Of a stretch of 64,000 nt of DNA, positions 32,604 to 41,113 are shown one piece after another. The position numbers were made by a program, and so were the translations under genes. Below the pieces are notes generated by a model that did no database searches, was not told where the DNA came from, and saw nothing but the letters and a program-made list of their open reading frames with translations. Position 1 is the stretch's first letter; each line of letters begins with the position of its first letter. The stretch comes from CTSoil-075 sp042610375 (GTDB taxonomy: Bacteria > Bacillota > Negativicutes > DSM-13327). The stretch lies in contig NZ_JBGJZL010000004.1 of the NCBI RefSeq assembly GCF_042610375.1, positions 62,001-126,000 on the forward strand, in the 5' to 3' direction.

Positions 32604-34802
32604 ATGAGTTGGGAGACTAAGTTCTCTAGAAGGACATTTTTAAAAACAGTAGCAGTCGCTGGAGCAACGGTATCAGGATGGGAACTTTTTGGGTTTTCCA
32701 ATTGGCTACAAGCTGCGGAATCATCACCAATTATTGTGAAAACTAACTTGTGTGGTTCCTGCTCGAATGAATGTGGGATGTTTGTATATTTAAAAAATGG
32801 TCGCGTATGGAAAGTAGAGGGGCATCCTGATCATGCCTATAACAAAGGAAAACTATGTGGTCGCGGACATGCTAGCATTGCTTGGCCCTATAGTCCTGAT
32901 CGTTTAACCCGCCCATTGAAGAAAATAAAGGATGGTCAGTTTGAGGCAATTAGTTGGGATCAGGCATATGATGAAATTGGTACCAAATTACGAAAGATTG
33001 CTGATATATCAGGACCAGGAAACATTTTTTTCGCACACAATCCTCGTCCGACGAGTGAGTTTTATGGGGCTCGGTTAATGCATGCCTTGGGATCGCCAAA
33101 TGTGATGACACATGGGACGTCCTGTCGTTCTGGACGAGATGTAGGTTATACCTATACCATGGGTGGCGTACCAAGTGCAGATATTGGTAATGCCAAATAT
33201 GTTGTATTTTTAGGAAGAAATTATGCGGAAGGTATTCGTCCTTCATCCTTAGGGTCCTTAGCGTCCATCGCAAGCAAAAAGGCAAAGATTGTCATGATCG
33301 ATCCTCGTCACAATCAGACAATGCCATTAGCCAGTGAGTGGGTACCCATTAGACCTGGCACAGATTTGGCTATGTTATTAGCAATAGGGCATGTACTAAT
33401 TAAAGAAAGTTTATATGATGTTGATTTTGTAACAAATCACAGTGTAGGCTTTGAAGAATTTAAATTAGCAATTGAAAATAACACGCCAGCGTGGGCAGAA
33501 GAAATCACAGGTATATCTGCGTCGACGATTGAAAGATTAGCGAGGGAACTCGCAGCTGCCAAACCTCAATCTTTACTTGAACCTTCGTGGAAAGGTGCAT
33601 ATGGCTGTAGCTATCAAAATAGTAGCCAAACGGCTAGAGCTGCAGCGTGTATTAATGGTTTGTTAGGTAATTTAGGTAAGGCTGGTGGCTTATATTTTGG
33701 AGTGAATGCTAAATTTGGAAATTTCGATCCTCTAAAATATCCCAATCCACCCAAACCGAAAGTTGAGCGTGCTGATGGTTCGGGAGTTAAAGGAAAATTT
33801 CCATTATCATTGCCGAAAGATGGTATTCCTCAGTTAATGGCGCAAAGAGCCCATGAAGGGTTAATGAAAGCTGGTATTGTATATAGACATAATATGGTGC
33901 GCAATTTCCCCGATCCTAAGTTTATGAGTGAGGGGTTAAGTAAATTAGAAATGCTTGTGGTTGTAGACATTCAGATGTCAGAAACGGCAGAAATTGCTGA
34001 CTATGTATTACCTGAAACTAGTTTTCTGGAGCGAGATGAAGTAGTAGGTTCATTAAGTGGTAAAAAACCTTGCATTGCGGTACGTTCCAAAACGATTGAT
34101 ATAATACACTCTGAAACAAGACCCTTCAATGAGATGGTAACTCGTATTGCCCAACACGCTGGTGTGGGTCAATATTTTAATTTTACATTAGAAGAGTTAA
34201 ATGATGCCATGTTATCTCCCCTTGGGCTCAGCTGGAATCAGTTAAAAGAAAAGAATATTGTTATGTTAAACGAAGAATGGAAAGAAGGGTTTACTCCATT
34301 AAAGACAGGTTCGAAAAAAGTTGAGTTTTATTCAAAAGAATTTACTGCGGCTGGGTTTCCTGGAGCTCCAACATGGCAACCGCCACTGGTGCAGCCAACA
34401 AAAGATCAATTTTATTTGATTCATGGTAAACAAGCTATTATTTCTCACTCGGCTACTGCCAATAATCCCTATCAAATGCAAATTGCCAAACAGTATCATT
34501 TGGAACGTTTATGGATGAATGCTAGCAAAGCAAAGGCGCTAGGAATTAAAGATGGTGATCAAGTCGTTGTGGAATCAGAACTATATAAAGGTACAGTGGA
34601 CGTGAAAGTAACAGAACGGATACACCCAGAAGCTGTATTTATACCAATGGGTTTTGGTAATATTGCAAAAGGCCTCAAAACTTCAGTCGGTTTTGGTCTG
34701 AGTATGAATGATTTTGCTCCTTTTCGTCTGGAGCCAATTTCTGGACATTGTATGATGGCAGAAGCTGTCGTGCGGGTTCGCAAGGAGGGTAAAAATGCCT
34801 AG
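32604..34802 (+). CDS. molybdopterin oxidoreductase catalytic subunit (PhsA/PsrA-like)
   Basis: 732 residues. The twin-arginine signal (KFSRRTFLKTVAVAGATVSG) exports the folded enzyme. A 4Fe-4S site follows (CGSCSNECGMF...KLCGRGH), then the Mo/W-bis-MGD core with THGTSCRSGRDVGYT, whose Cys may ligate the metal, and the C-terminal dinucleotide-binding domain. Size and partner genes (FeS, NrfD, TorD) fit polysulfide/thiosulfate reductase-like enzymes; the substrate cannot be told. ATG 32604 has GGGAGTG at good spacing; an upstream ATG (32586) is possible. Confidence 0.85.
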   Translation: MSWETKFSRRTFLKTVAVAGATVSGWELFGFSNWLQAAESSPIIVKTNLCGSCSNECGMFVYLKNGRVWKVEGHPDHAYNKGKLCGRGHASIAWPYSPDRLTRPLKKIKDGQFEAISWDQAYDEIGTKLRKIADISGPGNIFFAHNPRPTSEFYGARLMHALGSPNVMTHGTSCRSGRDVGYTYTMGGVPSADIGNAKYVVFLGRNYAEGIRPSSLGSLASIASKKAKIVMIDPRHNQTMPLASEWVPIRPGTDLAMLLAIGHVLIKESLYDVDFVTNHSVGFEEFKLAIENNTPAWAEEITGISASTIERLARELAAAKPQSLLEPSWKGAYGCSYQNSSQTARAAACINGLLGNLGKAGGLYFGVNAKFGNFDPLKYPNPPKPKVERADGSGVKGKFPLSLPKDGIPQLMAQRAHEGLMKAGIVYRHNMVRNFPDPKFMSEGLSKLEMLVVVDIQMSETAEIADYVLPETSFLERDEVVGSLSGKKPCIAVRSKTIDIIHSETRPFNEMVTRIAQHAGVGQYFNFTLEELNDAMLSPLGLSWNQLKEKNIVMLNEEWKEGFTPLKTGSKKVEFYSKEFTAAGFPGAPTWQPPLVQPTKDQFYLIHGKQAIISHSATANNPYQMQIAKQYHLERLWMNASKAKALGIKDGDQVVVESELYKGTVDVKVTERIHPEAVFIPMGFGNIAKGLKTSVGFGLSMNDFAPFRLEPISGHCMMAEAVVRVRKEGKNA

Positions 34803-35334
34803 GTATGGAATGTTGATTGATACAAAAAAATGTGTTGGTTGTTATGCTTGTACAGTAGCTTGTCAAATGCAAAATGGGCTGGCACCAGAAAATACTTTTA
34901 TTCGTTATGAAGAACAGGAAGAAGGTACTTATCCCGATGTAAACTGGAAGATGGTGCCGATACAATGCCAGCATTGTGAAAATGCTCCTTGCGCGACCGT
35001 ATGTCCGACTAAGGCACGCTCTACAAGAGCTGATGGTGTCGTATTGGTAGAAGAAAAGAAGTGTATTGGTTGTAAGTATTGTATTGCTGTTTGTCCTTAT
35101 CAAGCCAATACTGTGGATGGGAAAAAAGGAATCGTTGAAAAATGTCGGTTTTGTATTGAATTAGTTGAGAATGGCGGTAAACCAGCCTGTGTAGGGACTT
35201 GCCTGACTAACGCGCGGATTTTTGGTGACCTTGATAATCCCAAAAGTATGATTTCCCTGGAAATTATCAAGCGTAAAGCAGTATCGCTACGACCTGATCT
35301 GGAAACGAAGCCAAAAATTTATTATGTGCTGTGA
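34795..35334 (+). CDS. 4Fe-4S electron-transfer subunit (PhsB/NrfC-like)
   Basis: 179 residues with sixteen Cys in four ferredoxin-type motifs: CVGCYACTVAC, CQHCENAPCATVCP, CIGCKYCIAVCP and CRFCIELVENGGKPACVGTC. It carries electrons between the membrane anchor and the molybdenum subunit. It overlaps the catalytic gene by eight bases, with AAGGAGGG upstream, so translation is coupled. Confidence 0.93.
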   Translation: MPRYGMLIDTKKCVGCYACTVACQMQNGLAPENTFIRYEEQEEGTYPDVNWKMVPIQCQHCENAPCATVCPTKARSTRADGVVLVEEKKCIGCKYCIAVCPYQANTVDGKKGIVEKCRFCIELVENGGKPACVGTCLTNARIFGDLDNPKSMISLEIIKRKAVSLRPDLETKPKIYYVL

Positions 35335-35345
35335 GGTGAAATGAT

Positions 35346-36269
35346 ATGGTATGGGGTACACTTGTCGCTATTTACTTATTTCTGGCAGGTATTGCTGGTG
35401 GTGCTTATTTGACAGCAACCTGTATTGAGACTTTTTGGAACAACCGGGGACTGGAGATTATTCGGCGTTATGGACTTATGCTCTGTGTTCCACTCGTGGC
35501 GATTAGTTCTGTTTTCTTGGTACTTGATGCTGAGGCAGGATTACATAATCCTCTTAGATTGTTTTATGTTGTTGCGAATTTTCCACATTCAATGATGTCA
35601 GTTGGTACCTTAATTATCACTAGTTTTCAGGTGATTACTCTTTTAGCAGGGTGGAAAGCTTGGAAAAATAAGCCACAACCAGGGTGGTTGCGCGTGATCG
35701 GTTCACTATTTGCTATTGCCCTTACTGTATATACTGGTTTATTACTGGGCGTGTCAAAGGCAATCCCTTTTTGGAATAGCCCGATATTACCGTTGCTTTT
35801 TACTGTTTCTGGTATGTCTACAGGTTGTGCTGCTGCCGTGCTGCTTGGGATTTATATAGAAAAAACCCAAGTAGAAAAGTTGGAAAGTATCAAAAAGGTA
35901 CATCTAGGTTTACTGATGATGGAAGTTATCCTTATTTTTGTACTTTTAAATACTGCTGGAAAAATAGAACTTGCAGGTGCACAGTCTGTCGCTAAGTTGA
36001 TGAACGGCTCACTAGCGCCGATGTTTTGGTTAGGATTGATGGGACTTGGATTAGGGCTACCTATTGCTATTGAGATATATGAGCTAGTGTATACAAATAA
36101 AATGGCTGCTTCCATGGCACTAGCGTCTAGTGGTAGTGGCTGTGCATCCACAGAAGGTCAGTATAGTGGAATTAGGATGTTAGTCGCTGCTGAAACTTTT
36201 GTACTGACAGGTGGTTTTATTTTGCGTTATCTCATCTTAGCAGCTGGCGTATATGTGAAGTTGTTATAA
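35346..36269 (+). CDS. NrfD/PsrC-type membrane anchor
   Basis: 307 residues with about eight membrane helices. NrfD-family features include FLAGIAGGAYLTATCIETFW at the first helix, EAGLHNPLRLFYVVANFPHS, and MLVAAETFVLTGGFILRYLI at the end. It links the quinone pool to the FeS subunit. Eleven bases after the FeS gene. Confidence 0.88.
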   Translation: MVWGTLVAIYLFLAGIAGGAYLTATCIETFWNNRGLEIIRRYGLMLCVPLVAISSVFLVLDAEAGLHNPLRLFYVVANFPHSMMSVGTLIITSFQVITLLAGWKAWKNKPQPGWLRVIGSLFAIALTVYTGLLLGVSKAIPFWNSPILPLLFTVSGMSTGCAAAVLLGIYIEKTQVEKLESIKKVHLGLLMMEVILIFVLLNTAGKIELAGAQSVAKLMNGSLAPMFWLGLMGLGLGLPIAIEIYELVYTNKMAASMALASSGSGCASTEGQYSGIRMLVAAETFVLTGGFILRYLILAAGVYVKLL

Positions 36270-36308
36270 TGACTCTAGTAGCAAAACTCTTTTGAAGGAG
36301 GTTTTGAA

Positions 36309-36926
36309 TTGAATACACAAGATTATCGGATCAATATCTATCAGATATTATCTGAGGCTCTAAAAGAACCCCAAGAGGAGTTTGGAGAAGAACAGCAAGA
36401 CATCGTAGATTTTCTCCAAAGCGCATTTGAAGCATTACAGTATCCGATTGATAGTGAGAATTATCAACTATGGCCCAATTTAGCTAAGGATATTAACGGA
36501 CTTAGAAATGACTATCGTCTTAGTTTTCTCTATCCAGCAGTAAAAAGAGTATTGCCCATCGAGTCAATCTATCGCCAATGGACATTGGATGAGACTGCAG
36601 AAGTACCTTTCGCTAAGGAAAAGGGCCATTTAATGAGTGATTTTGCTCTGCATATGCAAGCTCTGTATGATCAGTATCAATTGAGTATTCCCCAAGAATA
36701 TAGCAGTATGCCTGACCATCTATGTTTAGAATTGGAGTTTTTCGCATTTTTGTTAGAGAATGAAAGTATAGAGTTACAGAAAGTTTTTATGAATGAGCAT
36801 CTCAATTGGGTGGATGAATTATATCAGGATGCGGTTAAACAAGATATTCCCCTGTTTTATCGCCAAGTAATCCAGGTTACTGCGGAATTTTTGAAATATG
36901 AATTGGATAAAAATTTAAGATCATAA
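36309..36926 (+). CDS. TorD/DmsD-type molybdoenzyme chaperone
   Basis: 205 residues, all-alpha, with the family stretch SSMPDHLCLELEFFAFLLEN (about 137-156). It would bind the Tat signal of the catalytic subunit until cofactor insertion is complete. The start is TTG with AAGGAGG six bases upstream. Last gene of the operon, followed by a strong terminator. Confidence 0.85.
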   Translation: MNTQDYRINIYQILSEALKEPQEEFGEEQQDIVDFLQSAFEALQYPIDSENYQLWPNLAKDINGLRNDYRLSFLYPAVKRVLPIESIYRQWTLDETAEVPFAKEKGHLMSDFALHMQALYDQYQLSIPQEYSSMPDHLCLELEFFAFLLENESIELQKVFMNEHLNWVDELYQDAVKQDIPLFYRQVIQVTAEFLKYELDKNLRS

Positions 36927-36953
36927 AAAAATACTTATCAATTCATCGATTGT

Positions 36954-37013
36954 AGTGAATCAGGAAGAGACTAGTAGCCGAATGGCGACTAGCTCTTCCT
37001 GATTCACTTTTTA
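36954..37013 (+). terminator. terminator of the molybdoenzyme operon
   Basis: A stem of about 20 bp (AGTGAATCAGGAAGAG with CTCTTCCTGATTCACT, extended by ACTAGT/ACTAG) followed by ttttttactttatt. Confidence 0.9.
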
Positions 37014-37150
37014 CTTTATTTAAAAACCTACGTATCTGGTAGTTGTTAAAAGTTATATGTTTATAAAAAAGGAAAAACCATTTACATGGAGAATGGCTAT
37101 TTTATAATAAAAAATCGATAATTGTCGAGAGGGTGAATTGTTCTTAAAGT

Positions 37151-38098
37151 ATGGATATGAAATTAAAACTTCTATTATTTGCAGTTGATTTATTAGCCCC
37201 ACTAATGGTCGGTTATTTATGCCGCTTTCAGAATATAGTCAAAGAGCCAGTTTTTAACAAAATGATTTTGAATAATATTCTTGTCATTTATCCAGCCCTG
37301 TCCTTTTTAAGTTTTTGGGTATTACCCCTTGACTATCATTTAATTTGGCTGCCGGTGATGGGACTGGCTATGGGGGTGATTCCTGGCTTGATTGCTTATT
37401 TCGTGGCAGAGTATAAATATACAAGTGATCTTGATCGAGGAAGTTACGTAATGTCGGCAATTTTATCAAATTTAGGAACCATCGGCGGCCTTTGTGTGTT
37501 TCTGTTATATGGTGAAACAGGTTATGCTTATCAGCAACTTGTCGTCTTATTTCAATACATTTTGATGTTTATGTTTTGTTATCCTTTAGCTCAATATTAC
37601 TATAATCGGTCACAAAAGGGCGAAAAAATCAAAGATGTATCTGTTAGGTCCATTCTTTTTAGCCGTAATCAATTGGCGATCATTGGTATTCTTTTTGGTG
37701 TAGTACTAAAGCAGATGGGAGTACCACGGCCCCAAAGTCTTGACGGTTTGACTCAGGTATTGATCCACTTTGGAGCGTGGACGGCGTTGATACCAGTGGG
37801 CTATTCTATTGATTTTGGAAAATTAAAAGAGCATTATCGTGATATAAAGGATCTTACTGTTGTTAAATTTATTTTAACACCGTTACTGATTTATGGAGGA
37901 GCTCGGCTTGTGATTCATGATCAGAGAATGCTCAATACGATTTTGGTTTTATCGTGTATGCCGACGGCCGTTAATGCTGTGATTACGTCACGAATTTATA
38001 GTCTTAATATACACATATCTGTAGCAGCATTTATCTTAACAACGATCGTGTTTTTACTCGTTGTATATCCTATATTGTTTATTGGTCTAGGGAGTTAA
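37151..38098 (+). CDS. AEC-family transporter
   Basis: 315 residues with about ten membrane helices in two halves and a central polar stretch. The layout (VRSILFSRNQLAIIGILFGV, then ILVLSCMPTAVNAVITSRIY) is that of auxin-efflux-carrier homologues that export or import organic acids such as malate. The substrate is unknown. The ribosome site is poor (GAGGGTG 18 bases away), so the start is uncertain. Confidence 0.75.
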   Translation: MDMKLKLLLFAVDLLAPLMVGYLCRFQNIVKEPVFNKMILNNILVIYPALSFLSFWVLPLDYHLIWLPVMGLAMGVIPGLIAYFVAEYKYTSDLDRGSYVMSAILSNLGTIGGLCVFLLYGETGYAYQQLVVLFQYILMFMFCYPLAQYYYNRSQKGEKIKDVSVRSILFSRNQLAIIGILFGVVLKQMGVPRPQSLDGLTQVLIHFGAWTALIPVGYSIDFGKLKEHYRDIKDLTVVKFILTPLLIYGGARLVIHDQRMLNTILVLSCMPTAVNAVITSRIYSLNIHISVAAFILTTIVFLLVVYPILFIGLGS

Positions 38099-38157
38099 CA
38101 GCAGATTGATTCAATCAGTTCGCAGTTGAGTCGATGTATTTTTTTTGAAACAATTTT

Positions 38158-38186
38158 TTGACAAAAGCCTTAAAGAAAAGTACAAT
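38158..38186 (+). promoter_or_regulatory. near-consensus sigma-A promoter
   Basis: TTGACA (38158-38163) and TACAAT (38181-38186) are 17 bases apart. A ~130-base leader follows before the thioesterase gene. Confidence 0.8.
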
Positions 38187-38220
38187 AAATAAAGAGTTTT
38201 TATAAATGAATGTTTTTTTG

Positions 38221-38258
38221 GCGCCCTACGACAGAGTGACCTGTCGGTGGGCGTTTGC
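38221..38258 (+). promoter_or_regulatory. GC-rich leader hairpin before the thioesterase gene
   Basis: GCGCCC pairs with GGGCGT and, inside, GACAG with CTGTC, around agtgac. It is far richer in GC than its surroundings and stands between a strong promoter and the gene. It could be a transcription attenuator or structured leader; no known class is recognised. Confidence 0.45.
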
Positions 38259-38320
38259 CTTTGTCTTTCCAAGGGTGAAGAACGTTTAATGGCAATTTAT
38301 TGATAAGTGAGGCTAGTCGT

Positions 38321-38731
38321 ATGATTACAGTACAAGAAAAAGTTCGCTTTGTTGAGACTGATATGATGGGTGTTGTACATCATTCTAATTATTTTCGTTG
38401 GTTTGAAATGGCGCGTGTTGAGTATTTGCGCCAGGCAGGTATTCTTTTGACTGAGCTCATGGCAGAAGGAATTGTTTTTCCCATTACTCATGTTGATTGT
38501 CAGTACCGCGCGTCAGCCAAATTTGATGATATTATTTTGATTGAAACAACGTTAGACGAAGTATCGCCTGTTAAAATGGTCTTTACATATCGAGTGATTC
38601 GCAAAGAAGATGAAGTGCTCTTGGCTACTGGTTCAACTCAGAATGTTTTTACAGGTGAAAATGGTAAGATCATCCGTTTGTCAGAAAAATATTATGATAA
38701 ACTAAAGGCGAGCTATGAAAGAAAAAAATAG
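38321..38731 (+). CDS. acyl-CoA thioesterase, YbgC/4HBT family
   Basis: 136 residues, one hotdog domain. The catalytic motif is VRFVETDMMGVVHHSNYFRW, with the conserved Asp and His of the 4-hydroxybenzoyl-CoA thioesterase type. It hydrolyses acyl-CoA; the physiological acyl group is unknown. ATG 38321 has AGTGAGG about eight bases upstream. Confidence 0.85.
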   Translation: MITVQEKVRFVETDMMGVVHHSNYFRWFEMARVEYLRQAGILLTELMAEGIVFPITHVDCQYRASAKFDDIILIETTLDEVSPVKMVFTYRVIRKEDEVLLATGSTQNVFTGENGKIIRLSEKYYDKLKASYERKK

Positions 38732-38836
38732 AAATGTAGATAATAAATAATAGTACAGATATTATTTTAGATCATTGCTAGTTAGAGTATTTAATTGAGC
38801 TTAGATAGATTCAGTATATTTTAGGAGGTGCAAGAA

Positions 38837-39637
38837 ATGAGTAATAATGCACCGATTGGTGTTTTTGATTCGGGAATTGGTGGTTTGACAGTTGTAAAGG
38901 AATTGATCGAACTCATGCCTGGAGAAGAGTATATTTATTTTGGTGATACAGCCCGAATGCCTTATGGTCCAAGACCTGCTGAGCAAATTCTTGAATTTAT
39001 GCATCAAATTTTACAATTTTTTGCTGAGAAACAAGTGAAGATGGCAGTTGTTGCTTGTAATACGATGACGGCGCTGGGGATTGACATGGCAAGGCAGCAT
39101 TATCCTTTTCCATTGGTTGGTGTGAATGCTGGTGTTGATTTGGCGTTAAGTGTGAGCCCAGGAAAGAATTTCGGCGTTATTGCGACACAGGCGACGATCG
39201 CTAGTGGGAAACATGCAAAAGTAGCTTTAGAGAAAGATAAAGAAGTCAGTGTTTATTCACAGGCTTGCCCCAAGCTTGTACCACTCATTGAGAATGAACA
39301 AATTGAAGGAAGTCAAATCGAAAGTGCAGTTGCAGAGTATTTATTGCCTATGAAGCAAGCTGGCGTTGAGTCTATTATTTTAGGTTGTACTCATTATCCA
39401 TTTGTCAGTTCAGTGATTGAAAAAATCGTGGGAAGAGATATTGTTCTAGTGAATCCCGCCCGAGAGACTGCTATGGATGCCTATCGTATTTTGCAGGAGC
39501 AAAATTGTTTATCGACTAAGGGACAAGGGAAAGTACGATTATGTTTTTCTGCAGATGTGGAACAGGCGAAAAAAATGGCTGGTTATATGCTTGATACAAG
39601 GCAAGTGGATTTTGAGCTAGTTAACTTACAAAAATAA
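38837..39637 (+). CDS. murI: glutamate racemase
   Basis: 266 residues. The two catalytic Cys lie in VVACNTMTALG (about 73) and LGCTHYPFV (about 184), and the N-terminal GVFDSGIGGLTVVKELIEL is the family signature. Makes D-glutamate for peptidoglycan. AGGAGG is upstream of ATG 38837. Confidence 0.95.
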   Translation: MSNNAPIGVFDSGIGGLTVVKELIELMPGEEYIYFGDTARMPYGPRPAEQILEFMHQILQFFAEKQVKMAVVACNTMTALGIDMARQHYPFPLVGVNAGVDLALSVSPGKNFGVIATQATIASGKHAKVALEKDKEVSVYSQACPKLVPLIENEQIEGSQIESAVAEYLLPMKQAGVESIILGCTHYPFVSSVIEKIVGRDIVLVNPARETAMDAYRILQEQNCLSTKGQGKVRLCFSADVEQAKKMAGYMLDTRQVDFELVNLQK

Positions 39638-39712
39638 AGTTATGTAGATCTATTGGGAAAAATTTGGTATACTAATAAAAAAAGTAATTTTCTTAGAGAT
39701 GGAGGCCTTGGT

Positions 39713-40261
39713 GTGGATTTCTTAATGATGTTAGTATTCTTAGTTATTATAGTGGTCATCGCCGTGTGGTTATTTATTGCTCGGCAAGGAGATGCTGAAT
39801 TTGATTTTTTGGTTGGTGAGCGAACGCCTTTTATCCTTGAAGAGTTAACGGATAAAACAGCTACATTTTCGTGTAAAGTACCTTTTATTAATAAAGGGTC
39901 ACAAGGCGGGACGATTATGGATGCTTATCCTCGACATTTATTGCCAGATGAGCAGTATGCAGGCGTCGCAGTGAGTTCAAGGTTGGAACTGACGACAGCT
40001 CCACGTACTGATAATTATTTTGAAGCTATTATTTTTACCCCAGGGACTGGTGGTACCGTTGTCATTACTGTCCAATTTATGGCGAAAGAAGGAAGTATTG
40101 AGCAAGCTCTTGGCGAAATGATTGAACTCACGGTTGATATGGCCATTGATATTGTGTATCAAATCGTTGCGCGTACTCCTTGGTATATCCATAAAAAACG
40201 GCTTGTTATGACATGTGATGAAATAAGGGAAGCCCTTCAGGCAAAAGGTACTGCAGAATAG
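39713..40261 (+). CDS. membrane-anchored hypothetical protein
   Basis: 182 residues from GTG 39713 (GGAGG seven bases upstream). One N-terminal membrane helix (about 2-24) and a soluble beta-rich domain (KTATFSCKVPFINKGSQGGT; YFEAIIFTPGTGGTVVITVQ). Eleven bases before the F420-ligase-like gene, with which it probably forms an operon. No known family is assigned. Confidence 0.65.
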   Translation: MDFLMMLVFLVIIVVIAVWLFIARQGDAEFDFLVGERTPFILEELTDKTATFSCKVPFINKGSQGGTIMDAYPRHLLPDEQYAGVAVSSRLELTTAPRTDNYFEAIIFTPGTGGTVVITVQFMAKEGSIEQALGEMIELTVDMAIDIVYQIVARTPWYIHKKRLVMTCDEIREALQAKGTAE

Positions 40262-40272
40262 GAGGAAAGATC

Positions 40273-40938
40273 ATGGTAGAACTTGAATTAAGACCAGTAC
40301 GTACGCGTATTTTAACAGATAAAGATAATATTGTGGATATGATCGAGAAATATGCAAAGCAGGATGTTGGTCCTGATGATGTGGTATCTGTGGCTGAAAG
40401 TGTAGTTGCCATTACCCAAGGACGCATTACAAGACCAGAAGACTTAAAAGTTTGTTTTTTGGCAAGGATCTTATGTCGTTTTATTCCTCAAGAAGGTAGT
40501 TTATCCAGTGTATATGGTATGCAATCGGCTATGGATGCTGAAGGAAAGTGGCGAGTTTTATTTGCCTTGATCATTGGAATGTTTGCCAAAGTGATTGGTA
40601 AAAGTGGAGTGTTTTATAAATTGGCTGGAACGCAGGCTGCCTTAGTTGATGATGTAACCGGTACGATGCCACCTTTTGATAAATGTTTAGTTTATGGCCC
40701 CCATGATCCTAAAGCCGTAGCAGAAGAGATCAAAAAACGGTTAGGTTGTTATGGGGCAGCAGTCGCAGATGTGAATGATCTTAAACGAGCAGCGGTGCTT
40801 GGTGTTTCTGAAGGACTTGATCCGAAGCAGTTGGCTCGTATTTTAATTGATAATCCTTTTGGGAATGCTTCTCAACGTACGCCGATTGTTATTATTAAAA
40901 ATTATGCAAAAGCCGAAAGAGTGGCCAAAGAAGCGTAA
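40273..40938 (+). CDS. coenzyme F420-0:L-glutamate ligase-like protein
   Basis: 221 residues with features of the CofE-type family (ELRPVRTRILTDKDNIVDMI, DDVVSVAESVVAITQGRI, GTMPPFDKCLVYGPHD). In F420-free bacteria such homologues are of unknown role; no other F420 gene is in the window. GGAGG lies upstream. Followed by a terminator. Confidence 0.7.
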   Translation: MVELELRPVRTRILTDKDNIVDMIEKYAKQDVGPDDVVSVAESVVAITQGRITRPEDLKVCFLARILCRFIPQEGSLSSVYGMQSAMDAEGKWRVLFALIIGMFAKVIGKSGVFYKLAGTQAALVDDVTGTMPPFDKCLVYGPHDPKAVAEEIKKRLGCYGAAVADVNDLKRAAVLGVSEGLDPKQLARILIDNPFGNASQRTPIVIIKNYAKAERVAKEA

Positions 40939-40981
40939 TTAATGATATAGAAACTACCTATTTATGGAGTCATGCGTTGTT

Positions 40982-41016
40982 AAAGGGGATAGGCTAAAAT
41001 GCTATCCTCTTTGTTT
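40982..41016 (+). terminator. terminator after the F420-ligase-like gene
   Basis: An 11-bp stem with one wobble (40982-40992 with 41002-41012) followed by tgtttaca. Confidence 0.65.
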
Positions 41017-41113
41017 ACATTTTTAGCAAAATATATTGTCATGTAGGTGACTATCCTCAGCTTAATGGTGCAAAAGGCGGTGCTGATTCATTTTTGAGAA
41101 AAGAGGGGATAAT

